In this document: positions 45,961 through 58,150 of the stretch, piece by piece
Position numbering within the stretch: position 1 is the first letter of the stretch
How the letters are laid out: the number at the start of each line of letters is the position of its first letter
Assembly: GCA_037176725.1 (NCBI GenBank)
Contig: JAZBRS010000026.1
Span: forward strand, 148,439,501-148,503,500
Origin: Posidonia oceanica
Lineage: Eukaryota; Streptophyta; Magnoliopsida; Alismatales; Posidoniaceae
Reading direction: 5' to 3'
Length of the DNA: 64,000 nucleotides
Translations under genes and position numbers: made by a program
Notes under the pieces: model-generated
The model's database searches: none
What the model was told of the DNA's origin: nothing
What the model saw: the letters and a program-made list of their open reading frames with translations, nothing else

Positions 45961-48069
45961 TTTCTACAAAAGGAAGTTACAATAATTAGAATGGCAAATG
46001 AAAGTAAATTATTGCATGGCAATAATTAGAACGGTCTTGAGCTTCCTATTCTTTCACGCAATGGTGCATATTATGATGTTTTTAGTTGGTAATGTATATT
46101 ACGACGTTAAAAATGCTATGTTCATTTCCTATATAAAGGGATATTCATGCATGCCACTTAGAAATATATCTATAGTATATCTGAAAGTTCTAGAAGTGCT
46201 ATGTTTGTCTACTAGATGGTCTAGTAGGAATTGTTTTCAGAATACATTGAAAAGATTGGTCATCATGAAGAGAATACATGAATACATTCATCAATGGTAG
46301 TCATGTCAAGAATACATTAAGACCCATGAAGAGAATACATGAAATACAATTCATGAAGAGAATACATTTCATACCAGAAATTTAGACTATATGAAGTACA
46401 ATTCAAAATTCTGTTATCATGGCAAACTAGAAAACAAATTATATTGAAAGACGATAGAGTTATTGAAATGGTAAATTTATAACCACAAAATACTTGCCTA
46501 GTTGGTAGTCACCATTGGTGAAGCGGACCTGACACTGCATGATACTGAGTGAAACTCAAAAGAGGCACAAGTGTCTTTGCTTCTTCATTGTAGCTAAAAA
46601 ACAACCAACTAATACAAATTGAAATGTCCTAGCCGACTTTAATAGCAAACCAAGAAAAATGGGCTCCTAATATTCATTCAAAAAACTAAAGAGGCCAATT
46701 AATTCGGTAATGTATGACAAGGATTCACCAATGTTTCATTTAAAGAAGAAACACAAGTACTTAGGACAACATATGTGCTATATTATACGAGTACTTAGGT
46801 GATAGCTTGTAGGCTATGCTATATTATACAAATAATAGATATGTTAAATAAACAATTATTGAGATTAATATTCTCAACAATAAGGTAGTAAATATGCTAA
46901 AGAAGAAAAAATAGGGATGTGGTTGAATAAACTTTAGGAAGAAGTTTCTCTTGTAATTGAAGACCATGAAATAATCACATCTTGTTTAAGACTAACTTTC
47001 AAAATAATCTCATCGCCTTTCACAATAATAATTTCATTTCGTGGGAAAAGGGATGATATCTAACCCAAAAATTATTGATGTCATTCTTAAATTAATTAAG
47101 AACCCAAAAGGAAGGAGCAAGAAACAAATTAATCTTACATTATTCAACTAATTGCATGCTAATTAATCATCCCAAATCTGAGTACTTTATATGGTCTTAA
47201 CGTTTATATTTGAATGATGAGATCTCATCTGAAGTTGCACTAGCCAATATTATATCCTAGCTATGTTCCAAGTTTTTCTAGCTCAGAGATTGATCCAAGT
47301 TGTAAAACAATACATATCCAAGTAGACTACATCCAAAAATGCTATCTACCTTATCAATGTGTTTGCTAATACAATGTTTCCCCCCTTTTCTCTTTCCTTA
47401 ATTTTTTGCAGAAGTAACACCAAAGAGGATACTGCAGCTTATGAATGTGAAGGGATTAAGTTTTTCTCATATCAAAAGTCATCTACAGGTATAACTGCTT
47501 AAAAGTTGTTCTTATGCATACTGGATGTAAATAAATTAATTAAGCATCTTATATCTGGTGGTATTAATTTCCAACCTAGAGATTTATATATATATTTTTT
47601 GTGGAAATTAATGATCAATTGCAACTCTTTTCTCAACAAGGGATAGTTTTTCTTGTGTTGAATATGGACCTCTTCAAATCCTTTTTAACTTGTATTCTAG
47701 GAATTTAAAATCAAGAAAAACTACTAAACCCTACCTACCAACAGAAACGGCGACGAGATTGGTGGAGTCACATGGCGAGGAGGGGGAGGCTGAGGGAGGA
47801 GCTAGACGAGAGGTGGAGCATGGAGGAGGCACATGGTGGGGAGGCTGAGGGAGGAGAGAGGAGGCGGATGAGAGGCGGAGTCGGTGGATGAGAGGCTGAG
47901 CAGTCGGTGGACGAGAGGCGGAGTTGGCGAACGTGAGGCTGAGCAGTCAGAAGGAAGTAAGGAAGGATTCAGTGGTGCAGTTGGAAGGAAGGAAGGAGGA
48001 TTCGGTGCCTGCATGTGGAAAGAAAGGAAGGAAGGAAAGAAAGGGAGAAAAAAGGCTGGCCGTTGGAAA
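45961..48069. other. CACTA non-coding part upstream of the transposase
   Basis: AT-rich, no gene recognised. 46250-46400 repeats GAAGAGAATACATGAA-like strings three to four times. 47750-48060 is a GA/GC-rich minisatellite with GATGAGAGGCGGAG-type units; its open frame on the plus strand (about 47884-48249) is probably compositional. The TNPA-type gene expected in an autonomous En/Spm element was not found. Confidence 0.55.
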
Positions 48070-48254
48070 TTAGCAAGGAAATGTCCTTGCTATTTCCTCA
48101 CTAAAATTTTGCAAGAAAATAGCGAGTATACATCCTCGCTAGAATATTGCAAGGACATGTCTTTGCTATATGTCCTCGTTAAAATCTTGCGAGGACCTTT
48201 CCTCACTATATCCTCGCGAGGTGTCCTCGCAAAATGTAGCTTTTTCTAGTGGTG
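48070..48254. repeat. CACTA right terminus and subterminal repeats
   Basis: Contains repeated TCCTCGC / GCGAGGA-type motifs (for example 48138-48145, 48172-48215, 48222-48232), matching those at 11845-12210. It ends in the inverted terminal repeat TTTTTCTAGTGGTG. The next three bases are the GAT target duplication. Confidence 0.9.
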
Positions 48255-49510
48255 GATGAAGACTACAACCCTATAAACATGGAGGACGACAGTGATGATG
48301 AGGAAGACAGTGATGATGAGGAGGAGGATATTGACTTGGTAGAGGAGGAGGTGGCAGCAGCAATGGAGGATGAGGATAACAGTGATAATGATAACCACCC
48401 AGTGTATGATAAGGAGAACCCAAAGCTTGAGGTTGGGATGAAGTTCCCATGTCCACAGCATTTTAGGGATACAGTAAGACTTGTGAATATAAGATTTGGA
48501 TGTGATTTGTACATTGCACAGAACAACTATGAAAGAGTTATAATCAAGTGTAAGGAGCCACAATGTAACTACAGAGTTCATGCTTCATGCCCACTGAGCA
48601 CAATTTTCAGATTAAAACCATGCAACCTAACCATAAATGCAATAGGCAGGGTGAAAATTAGACAGGCTACCTCAACATGCTTGGCCAATCAGTATCTTGA
48701 TAGAATCAGAGATGACCCAGGGTGGAAGCCTAAATCCTTGAAGGAATGTGTGCAGAGATCTATGTTTGAATACCTCTGATTCCAAGATATACCAAACTAA
48801 GAAGAAAGCATTGGCATTAATAGTTGGTAGTCACAAGGAGCAATATAATAGGCTTTGGGACTATTGTAACATTTTGAAACTAAAGAACCCAAGGATAGTT
48901 GCGTTGCTAATGGTTGAGAGGCCCATACTTGGCAGTGGTCCACTTTTCTAGAAGTTATTTGTATGCTTGGATGCAATGAAGAAGGGAATGGCACATTGTA
49001 GACTTTTCTTAGGATTTGATGGTTGTCATTTATCTAGTCTATACAAAGGGATTCTACATAATGCTATAGCCATGGATGCCAATAGTCAACAATTCCTTGT
49101 TTGTTTTGTTGTTGTTGAGAATGAGACAAAGGATAGTTGGATATGGTTCTTGATAATGTCCTTGAGACATTGGAGACCCTAGAATGTGGATGGACTTTCA
49201 TGTCAGATAGGCAGAAGGTAACACAATGATAACCATATGTATGATTATTACTCTTTATTTTTGGTGCTTGTGTCATGTCAATTGTGTTTTGATAACCGAT
49301 AACTAAATTCTTTTCGTAGGGTATACTTAAAACTTTTGATACCATACTAAGTGGTGTAGACCACAGATATTGTTTAAGGCATTCACATGCAAATTTTAGA
49401 GAGAAGTTTAGGGGTAAGGTCTGCAACGATGCACTTTGGGTTGCTGCTAGAGCCTACAATGAGGCTGCTTTCAAAGTGAAGATGCAAGTAATGAGGAGAA
49501 TCAACATATT
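48255..49510 (+). pseudogene. Mutator-like (MURA) transposase, central and catalytic blocks
   Basis: Continues the gene cut at 11844. It begins with an acidic Asp/Glu stretch (48285-48400), then a MuDR-type DNA-binding domain (VGMKFPCPQHFRDTVRLVNI, CKEPQCNYRVHAS). After a frame change near 48750 come SHKEQYNRLWDYC and the catalytic region FLGFDGCHLSSLYKGILHNA and ENETKDSWIWFL, with a TAG at about 48949. A second frame change near 49146 leads to SDRQKG. That motif is split by a plausible intron at 49218-49319 (GT...AG) whose removal joins the exon in frame, followed by HRYCLRHSHANFREKFRGK. Similarity fades after 49510. Dead gene. Confidence 0.87.
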
Positions 49511-49514
49511 GATG

Positions 49515-49690
49515 TACTACAGGTCATTGATGTTGTTGATGTTGATGTTGTTATGAACATATTGATGTGCTATAGGTCATTGGTGATGTTGTTGTTGATC
49601 ATTGTTGTTGTTGATGTTGTTATGAACATATTAATGTACTACAAGTCATTGATGTTGATCATTGTTGTTGATGTTGATGTTTACTGCTAT
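49515..49690 (+). repeat. TTG/GATGTTG-rich tandem repeat
   Basis: The phrase AACATATTGATGTRCTAYARG plus TCATTGATGTTG recurs about three times, separated by GTTGTTGATGTTG runs. Low-complexity DNA that directly follows the last recognisable MURA coding. Confidence 0.7.
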
Positions 49691-49739
49691 ATTTTCTTCT
49701 TTGATAATCGACATTATGTAACATTCTATCACTTGAGTT

Positions 49740-50345
49740 CAAGTCCTTAATTGATCTAGCATTCTGTAATATTCTGTAACATTGATCAACATTTTGTAAC
49801 ATTCTAGTATTCATTCTGTAACATTGATCAACATTCTCTTATCATGCTATCATGATATCAGTATCATTCTAGTATTCATTCTGTAACAATGATCAACATT
49901 CTGTAACATTAAAGAAGAAAACATTTTCAGGCCAAATATTCAGTAACAACACAGTATCATTCATTCAATTGAAAAATTAAATCATTCTCTAGGCCAAACA
50001 TTCTCAACTCAAGAAAACATTCATTCAGCAACTTCACAGCAAACTTTCATTCTTCATGTAACATTTTGTAACACCACAGTATCATTCATTCAATTGAAAA
50101 ATCGAATCATTCTCCAGGCTAAACATTCTTTGTTCAAGAAAACATTCATTCAGCAACTTCACAGCAAACTTTCATTCTCCGTGTAACATTCTGTAACACT
50201 ATAGTATCATTCATTAATTTGAAAAATTGAATCATTCTCCAAGCCAAACATTCTCAGTTCAATAAAAGATTCATTCAACAATTTCATAGCAAACTTTCAT
50301 TATTTGTGTAACATTCTGTAACACCATAGTATCATTCTCCAACTA
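49740..50345 (+). repeat. Tandem repeat of about 120 bp
   Basis: First a short-unit part with ATTCTGTAACATTGATCAAC (49760-49910), then about four imperfect units of roughly 120 bp. Each contains GTAACACCACAGTATCATTC, ATTGAAAAATTGAATCATTC and CAGCAACTTCACAGCAAACT. Non-coding. Confidence 0.75.
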
Positions 50346-50362
50346 AAAAATTTCACAACAAA

Positions 50363-50560
50363 TTAAACAACTTTGCTATGAAATATCCAATAATTCTAGT
50401 CTTTAGAAAACCAACACTACTTAAACCAATACAGTGATACCTAATAATCATATTTAAAACTCAAAGAAAATTAAACAACTTTGCTATCAAATATCCAATA
50501 ATTTTAGTCTCTGGAAAACTAACACTACTTAAACCAACACAGTGATACCCAATAATCATA
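50363..50560 (+). repeat. Two-copy direct repeat of about 105 bp
   Basis: Two units with AACAACTTTGCTATSAAATA and ACACTACTTAAACCAA start at about 50363 and 50468. 50561-51265 beyond it is AT-rich with no feature I can name. Confidence 0.7.
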
Positions 50561-51269
50561 TAGAACCAATATAGTGATAACCAATACAATGATACTTAAA
50601 GTCCAACAATTGTCCAACACATGAAAAAGATCATATAGAAACAGAAATAGATGCAAGAGAGAAAAAAAACAAGAATACCACCTTCCTGGCATATGGGTAC
50701 AGGCTTACATAAGTTGATGCAACCAAGCTCCATATAGGAATATACTACAAAACTAACAAAAATATGTAATTCATAGAGACCAAAACAATATACACTCAAC
50801 AATATGAAGTTGAGATTCCAATAGAAAATATAGAGTAGAAATGCGAGTCGCAATAGTTGCATCTTTTCACAAAAATCAATCAAACAACAGGAAGCTCCTC
50901 ATCAACCAAAATAATATACACAACAACTTTCAAAACAACAACTTTTAATAGAATCATTCAATCGAAAAGTGATACAATTGGTACATTACAAGACCAAATA
51001 TCAATCTAACTAAAAACCATTTTAATCTCATGAAAAACAAAGTAAAAAATGGAACACCTACTGATGGAGCATCCAAATTACCTCCACTCCACGTTCAGTT
51101 AGTGGAGGATCTATCCACTCAAAACACCCACAACCACCTCATGTAAATCTTGAGCACCTATGGAACCATCGACCAAGGCTATGTCTCATCCAAGCTGTCA
51201 CCATGGGGGAGAGCAAACCACAGTGATAAAGAGCTTCTTCTTCAAGGAGCTTTGGTTGCTTCAATCTTC

Positions 51270-51470
51270 GACGTGAAAGTGAAGAGGACGACGGTGAGGT
51301 GGGCATGGTGGTGGGTGGTGTCTCTCCTCTAGGGTTTTGAAGTGAGAAAGAAGAAGGAGATAGTTGAGACCTTGATGTTGAAGAGGAGGACGATGAGGTG
51401 GGCATGGTGGTGGCTCTCCTCTAGGGTTTTGAAGTGAGAAAGAAGAAGAAGGGAAAGGAAGAAGGAGAAG
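51270..51470 (+). repeat. Two-copy direct repeat of about 100 bp
   Basis: GGTGGGCATGGTGGTGG, CTCTCCTCTAGGGTTTTGAA and GTGAGAAAGAAGAAG occur at 51299-51355 and again at 51399-51450. The minus-strand frames over this stretch are pyrimidine-rich and repeat-derived, so I do not call a gene. Confidence 0.7.
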
Positions 51471-51489
51471 GGAAAGGAAGAAGGTGAAG

Positions 51490-51702
51490 GGAAGGGACCA
51501 ACGTTTCGTCCTTTTTTTGCCATATATTTCAATGTTGGGGGGGCATTTGGTCCTTTTTTTGTAAAGCAAACATTTCCTAATAGAAGTACTAAATTGATTA
51601 ATGGTAATAGCTGGGAGTACCATAGTGAATGGTTTTATAAATGAGGGTATTAAAGTGAAAAAATAGGTATAATTGAGAATACCATTAAGGAAATTACTCT
51701 TT
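51490..51702. repeat. Possible right terminus of the Mutator-like element
   Basis: Read inward from 51702 on the minus strand it starts AGTAATTTCCTTAATGGTAT, the style of plant Mutator-like terminal repeats, and it lies beyond the MURA gene as expected. The matching left terminus is not present at 11096-11217 and may have been lost when the LTR inserted. No target duplication can be checked, so this is tentative. Confidence 0.35.
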
Positions 51703-51851
51703 GTTATTTTTTTACACTTTTCGACATCTCATATTTTTTATTTTATTTTTAATAGTACAAATAACATTATCAGAAAATGAAAGTGATTTTCCTAATAAAG
51801 TAGTCTATAAAAGTTGGAGAAGCAACACCTAAATGACTCCATTTGTTTGCT

Positions 51852-53333
51852 TTTTTTTTTTTTGCAAAAAGAATGTAACCTTTATTAATAAAATGATAGG
51901 TTACAAAGCATGAAGGCTACCAAAAGGACTATGGAACAAAAAGTCCAAAGTCAACGAGTACTCCAGAGCAGCAACCAAGCTCCCTTATTCACAAAGAATA
52001 ACAACCCTTACAAGAAGTATAACTAGAAAAGAGAAACTAGTAAGCAATAGCAAGGGCTGGCAATCATGCAGAGTACACAATTGCCAGAATAAACTCCGTC
52101 TCAAATCCCAAAAACCTGACCCTTGCAGGAAAAAAGAGAAAGGAGACAGAATTTATTCGAGTACTCAGCCACTACATAAACCATCTGGCTAGGAAACCAT
52201 AGCATACAAAACCTAACTGTAGCTTCTTTTGACGTATGGATGGAATACCCCATCTATCCAAGTTGCATATACCACGTAACTCTGTAGGCATCTCACTAAA
52301 CAAATGAAAAATTGAATCTTTCCTGGAGACACTTCCCTACTTAGTTAAGAAATCCGCAAGAGCATTACTTTTTCGATAACAATGAGAAAAAGAAATAGTA
52401 GGGACGAAGGAATGCCTTTGAATCATCTTGCACCATTTACTGCAGTTCCATTGAGTGGTCATCTCAGCTTTTAACATACGAACCACATTCAACGAGTCAG
52501 GCTCAACCACCGCCAAGGTGAAATTCAAGGCTTCACAAATCTGGAGAACATATAGCCCGCATCTCAGCCACATTGTTTGTCACAGTACCATAGTAACTAG
52601 AGAAGGCCAGAATGACATAGCCCTCAGAAGACCGAACAACCCCACCTCCACCTAACGAGTTAGCCATACTCGACCCATCAACATTGGCTTTCAACCCACC
52701 TCTAAAAGGATGCTAGGATATAACCATATACCATGTATCAAAAACCATCGGGACAATAAAACCTCTATCTAGGAGATCTAGAATCATTCCTCCCTGAGAA
52801 AATAACTTTTTTTCCAGCCATCGTAACATTGCAATCAGATATGATAAGAGAAGATACTTGACACCAAGATTTAGAAAATTTTGAAAATCTCCTAGCACAA
52901 TGTTCCCTCCAAATGTACTAACAAATGAAGCCCGGAATAGCACCAATCAAAGCTTTTCTGTAAGAAGAAGCACTAGCAGCTTGAACCCAAGCCCCAATAG
53001 TATCAAACACACAATGTAACACTGGCATCTGAAGAAGGTTACCAAAGAAAGTCCACAACTGCTGAGCCAACTCCCCTTCAATAAAAAGATGGTTGATTGT
53101 CTCACAGTGAGGAAGCACACAACAGTTGCATTTAGAAACCAAAGGAATATTAAGCGCTTCAATATTCTCATCAACTGCCACTCTATTCCAACCCATTTTC
53201 CACAACAATAAAGATATCTTTGACGGAAAACTAGAAGACCATAACCATTTGTAGAAGCTCTACCGAGTGTAATGCTTATTCAAAGCCTTCCATGTGCTTT
53301 TAATGGAGAAGGCACCGTCCCCTGCAGGTGCCT
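51852..53333 (-). mobile_element. 5'-truncated LINE (L1-type) with target duplication
   Basis: On the minus strand: a zf-RVT domain (53208-52918: SKCNCCVLPHCETINHLFIE, then LAQQLWTFF), an interrupted middle, and an RNase H domain of the plant LINE type (52573-52337: EPDSLNVVRMLKAE, ISFSHCYRKSNALADFL). AATAAA and an A-tail (T run at 51851-51863 on the plus strand) follow. A 14-bp duplication TCCATTTGTTTGCT flanks it at 51838-51851 and 53334-53347, the mark of target-primed insertion. Endonuclease and most of RT are missing: 5' truncation. Confidence 0.9.
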
Positions 53334-53347
53334 TCCATTTGTTTGCT

Positions 53348-54550
53348 AATTGTTAGTGATATTGTTAAGATTTACATTGTGAGTGATGTATGAACCACAA
53401 GACTATGATCGTGCTAACCATCTGAAGTTTAAACCAGTTTTTTTGCTTTTCCAGGAAATAATTAAGAACTGATACACCTATCTACCAATTGTTTTAGGTT
53501 CTATCATATTGAAATCTGCCTCATTAGCTATGTTCTTTTATTGGTTCAAAGAAATTCATAACAAGATTATTAACCTGTAAATTTTAAGATTTTAATCGTG
53601 TGAATGTGAGAACCCTTATAGTCAAGATGGTTGTACAAGCTCTTACGATTTCCCTGCGTGCATTGTAAGTTGCTTCGTGTTGACAGGACGGGTTAAACAT
53701 GGATAGAAATTGGACCATAAACTTCACACGCTACGCAATTCGTTTCTTCGTTATCCTTTCTTTCTATTTCTGGTAATGGAAGAGAAGACGAATTCCATGG
53801 AATTGATGTGTACACGTATAAAAATCTTGACCCATCAGTATTTTCCTGGTGCACCAATAATTGCTGGGCAGCGACTTAAATGCACATATTTACAGTGGCA
53901 TGGGGCACCACCACTTTCTTCTTCAGTGCTTTTTGTGGTTGTGAAATCTCCCCGACAAAGAATGGCGACTGCTGGACGAGAACAGCACCATTCATATGTG
54001 GACCCAAATAGGCACAAAAAAGGCATCTAGGATCTCGATTAAGACAGTAAAGTCTTAATCCTATTTAGACAATAAAGTTACTTCCACGACATGAACTTGA
54101 GAACGTCCACATTTAAGATTTAGGATCTCGATTCCTGGCATCTAGTCTAGCATGACGGTGGAGTTTGCTTTCTCATGAGCCAGTCGTGTTGAAAACAATA
54201 GCTCCCATGACAATTCATTTGTGGTATTCCACGTGTTGTCGTCATCAAGATCGGAATCTCTCCGATATTCACACCAGACAAAAATATGAGGTTAATACGG
54301 AGATAGCCAGAGAGTAAATGAATGGCCAGATATGTCGATGTGTAGAATCATGATCAACTTGCGAAGGTTTATTTTCTCTGATTAAAAGAATGAAGCACTA
54401 TCAGGCGATTATCCGGAATTGTATGCCAATCATGTTTGATTGATAACAATCAAAAGAAAACGAAAGAAGAAGTGGGATCTGGAATAACTATGCATATGAA
54501 CAATTGCTAGGAATTCCAAGATATATATACCATGATTTTAGGTCATCAGT
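53348..54550. other. Unassigned DNA
   Basis: No recognisable gene or element end. A 106-codon plus-strand frame at 53710-54030 has no family features I know. 54025-54130 contains GATCTCGATTAAGACAGTAA and a partial echo (TTAGGATCTCGATTCCTGGC). Confidence 0.4.
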
Positions 54551-54551
54551 T

Positions 54552-55235
54552 GTGATAAAAATCAAGAAGTGGGTGAGACTAAATAAAAATCAAGATCAAC
54601 TTCAATTTAAGTATTTTAGGTCCGATTATTAGGTCTAAGGTTGTTATTGGCAAGTTGTACTTAGATTATTATAAATAGTATGAAAATTTAGACTAGTTGG
54701 AAATGTAGAACTAAGTGCTGAATTCAAAGGAATAAAAATTACCTCTAGAATCTTGCATCGCCTGGTTATATTTATAGATTCAGACATAGACTTAAAATGT
54801 TAAAATGGGAGGTATTGTAACATTTTAAGATTTAGTTCTACATTACTTAAAAAAGGAAGTAGGTGAGGTTAAATAAAGTCTAAGATAAACTACTATATGA
54901 ACTTTAACTTAAGCATTTTAGGTTCAGTTGTTGAGTCTAATATTGTTTTGGGTCAACTGGGTGTGGATTGTTACAAATGACATTAGATTTTGAACCGATT
55001 AGAAATATGAGAATTAAGTGTTACACTAAAGACCGAGAAGCTACCTCTAGAACCTTACATCGTCTAGTTATGACTGTGAGCTTCAACAAAGACGATAGAT
55101 ATTCAAATAGGGATATTGTAATATCCAATATTTAGTCCTACATTACTTAGCAAAAGAAGTAGGTGAGACTAAATAAAGACTAAGACTAATTTCAACATAA
55201 GTATTTTAGACTTAGTTGTTGAATCTTAGGTTGAA
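54552..55235 (+). repeat. Imperfect tandem repeat, period about 295 bp
   Basis: The anchor GTGAGACTAAATAAA (variant GTGAGGTTAAATAAA) recurs at about 54573, 54863 and 55163, each followed by TTTAAGTATTTTAGG-like text and preceded by TTTAGTYCTACATTACTTA in the last two. Between anchors lie paired strings ACCTCTAGAATCTTGCATCG and ACCTCTAGAACCTTACATCG. About 2.3 copies, AT-rich, non-coding. Confidence 0.75.
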
Positions 55236-56867
55236 TGAACCAGTTGGGCCTAAGTCATCACACTTATACTCGAAGCATACGAACTCCTCATTTCAACCAT
55301 TGAAGATCCCCATGAAAAATTAGAGAACTGATGGCCTCTCAATGTGACCTTTTGATCTCTACAAACACACGATATTTTTCTCCATCCGCAACTCTCTTTT
55401 GATATGGTTTCTATATTATGTGTCATTCATCTATAAACCCTAACATAGGTTATATTTATAGAGATATCTTGGGTGAGAAGTTCTTGTGTGGATTTAATAT
55501 GGATGCAATTAGTAAATCATATGATCGAAATAAGAATCCAATTTCACTACATCCAATAGATTACGAAACATGGGGTACAAGTAAGTACACCAAATTACTT
55601 ATAACTAAAACCCATAATTGGACTACTGTGTTACTATATCCTTTTAGAGATAACTTATTTATCTTAGTCCATTAACATTTTATTATCAAATAAGTCTAGT
55701 AATAATTCGATACATTGTATTATTATGTACTATTTGCATATTATTCTAATCACTAATCTAGATTTTAAAAAAAATCAATTATTTCCATAAATATTATGAT
55801 AAACTCAATTTATCTAATAAGTAGGGATATGCAAAAGATTAGAATAGTAAAAATCATACATGAATTTCATCTTAAAGGCCTACATAATGTATGTAACTAA
55901 AATGTCCACTCAACTAACTAATATATATTCTCCTATTAGATATCAACCATTGGTCAATCAAACTGAACGTAAATAAATATGCAGTCATGATGTTCTTCTT
56001 ACAATCAAATTACTCATTGTTGCACCAAGTGACAATAATTAATAAGGACATAGTGATCCAATTCAATGTACTCATTGAATAATATACATCCGTATTTACA
56101 CCTAAGAATCAATATCCAAGTAGATGAGATATAGTACTCCATCATTGTGTGGTGAGCTATACGCTAATTCTATCATATAAAAAGCTAGTAATTTGTATTG
56201 GACTAAGAATAAACAATGTTGAGGCTCTAAACAAGATCAAGCATGTTTCATTATCATGAATCAGTAATAATACATTGATCTAATCTTTCGCTTAGTTTTA
56301 TTAGGATGATTACCCAATAAAGCATGCATAAGGTAGATAGGTGAAAATAAATCAAATTTATTAATTACTTGAAATAATCAAATTATTTCAAATTTACAAT
56401 GGCTTCTAGGAAATGAATGTCAACAAAGAAGATGTCGCTTCTTGTTTGAGAGAAATTTAGGGAAACATCACGATAATAAAGAGCGAGAGATATTACTGCA
56501 AGATATGTCAAGACCTTGTATTGCGGCTCAAAAAAAGTCAAGAATATAGTGAAGAAATGCTCGTGTATGAGTTTGAGGAATTTAGCAGGTCACAATTCCT
56601 TTTGTGTAGCATAGTCAAGTCTGTCACTACTGTGGCGAGGCTTAAACCTGTGATAGATTAGCATCAACTATTGACTGTGTTTGTTTGGTGGATTTGGATT
56701 GGGCTCAAAATCCCAGAGCTATCATTGTAGTAGATTCCAAAAGAGCTCCTCAACTCCCAGCTCCCATTCACCCATGGCACTACATTTGGCAACCAACTCC
56801 AGTTACACCTCTCTGAATTCTAGGCTTCCAAATCTACCCCTTGATGGAGTCAAATCGGTATCACATC
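55236..56867. other. Unassigned AT-rich DNA
   Basis: No gene supported. An 85-codon frame at 55418-55675 has no features I recognise. GTGTTTGTTTGGTGGATTTG at 56677 resembles the edge of plant MITEs, but I find no matching inverted end or target duplication before the copia LTR. Confidence 0.4.
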
Positions 56868-57160
56868 TGATAAGTGTGGTTAGTTTGGGTTTTGAGTCTA
56901 TTAGTTTTCTGCTAGAGTTCAGTTAGTCTTGGGTGTTGTCTGTTAAGGTTGTTTTAGGTGATAGGTTGTTATGTTGCCATGTCAACAGTTGAGGTGTAAG
57001 GTTGTTAGCTCAGCATACTATATAAGTGCTTGTAATGGTCATTACTGAGTTATTAAGAAAATGCTTTCCACCATTGTTAACTGCTCTTAAGCTCTGCAAC
57101 TTCTCCTTCTCCTCATCTCTTCTTAGTTTATCTATAAACTCCTTCTCTACTCAACTTTCA
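56868..57160 (+). repeat. 5' LTR of the copia element
   Basis: TGATAAGTGTGG to CAACTTTCA, about 293 bp, ending directly at the primer site. A TATA box (TATATAAG, 57019-57026) lies in it, as expected of a copia promoter. The left edge is inferred from the TG rule; the partner LTR is not in the window. Confidence 0.72.
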
Positions 57161-57174
57161 TGGTATCATTTGCC
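57161..57174 (+). other. Primer binding site of the copia element
   Basis: TGGTATCATTTGCC follows the LTR. The first eight bases match the initiator-Met primer site TGGTATCAGAGC; the rest has changed. Confidence 0.7.
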
Positions 57175-57210
57175 TCTCTGCATCACTGCAACTGATCAGG
57201 GCTAGTGGTT

Positions 57211-58150
57211 ATGGCGTCAATCTCGTCGTGCGGCGGCACTGCCGTCGGAGCTTCGTCCAGCCAATCTCCGTCTTCAGCCAGCTCTCCGATGGTTATCAAC
57301 AACATTGTGGGCTTGATTCTGATCAAGCTCGATGGAACGAACTATCTGATGTGGCGATCCTTGTTCTAGCCTATTCTTCATGGACAAAATCTTATGCACC
57401 ACATTGATGGATTTGTCTCTTCTCCAAGCTGTGACTCATCGGAATTCCATCTCTGGTATGTTATCGATCAAGCTCTCCTCTCTTGGATTAATGCGACTCT
57501 ATCCTTGTCTACACTCCCCTATACTATTGGGATGACCTCAGCTAAAGAAGCATGGGATAAACTTGCCAGACGGTTTGGCAAGATCACTTCTGCACATGTT
57601 CTCTCTCTTCGTAAATAGATGCACAACATTAAGAAAGGCTCTCTGTCCATGGGTGACTTCCTAAACATTTCAAGACGATCACTGACCAGCTTGCTGCAAG
57701 TAACTCTCCAGTGTCAGATGATGATTTGCAAGTGTTTATTCTGAATGGACTGTCTTCTGAATATCGATCCTTTGCATCATCCATTCGAGCATGGTTAGCT
57801 TCAGTTAACATTGATGAGCTTCATTCACTTCTTGTTGCAGAGGAACTTTGTTTACTTGATGAGTGTTCATCTGAAACGGTTCTTGCTATGGCTGCTTAGA
57901 ATCAGTCTAACAAACACTTCTGCAGTAACAAAGGATCTCAAGGATTCAAGAATTTTCAAACTAAGAACACTTCATTCAAGGGTGTATCTACTTCTCAGCA
58001 ACCTCCTTTGCTACCCACGCCCAATTCCATCATGTCTTCTAGATCTTTTCATAATCATGTTCAGGGTCAAATCTATCAAAAGTTTGGACACTCTGCAATT
58101 GATTGCTTTCAAAGGCTTAACATGAATTATATTGGTAGGCAAGTAGCTGA
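57211..58150 (+). pseudogene. Copia gag
   Basis: Start ATG at 57211. The copia gag signature IKLDGTNYLMWRS is near 57330, followed by a TAG at 57367-57369, then AKEAWDKLARRFGKITSAHV (57540-57600) and another TAG at 57616-57618. A frame change near 57663 leads to SDDDLQVFILNGLSSEYRSF (57711 on). The zinc knuckle near 58070-58110 keeps His and the last Cys (FGHSAIDC), but the first two Cys are gone (GQIY). Non-functional. Confidence 0.83.

Larger units (their letters stand above)
11845..48254 (-). mobile_element. CACTA (En/Spm-type) transposon with nested insertions
   Basis: Terminal inverted repeats CACTACTAGAAAAA (from 11845) and TTTTTCTAGTGGTG (to 48254) differ at one position. The flanks carry a 3-bp duplication GAT at 11842-11844 and 48255-48257, as CACTA elements generate. 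Subterminal GCGAGGACAT-type repeats lie at both ends and a TNP2 transposase lies on the minus strand. Removing the nested solo LTR and the 27.3-kb retrotransposon leaves about 6.6 kb. The host site is the Mutator-like transposase gene. Confidence 0.93.

Noticed and set aside
47884..48249. Plus-strand frame near the CACTA right end as a TNPA-like gene
   Set aside because: GA-rich minisatellite translation running into subterminal repeats; no TNPA features.
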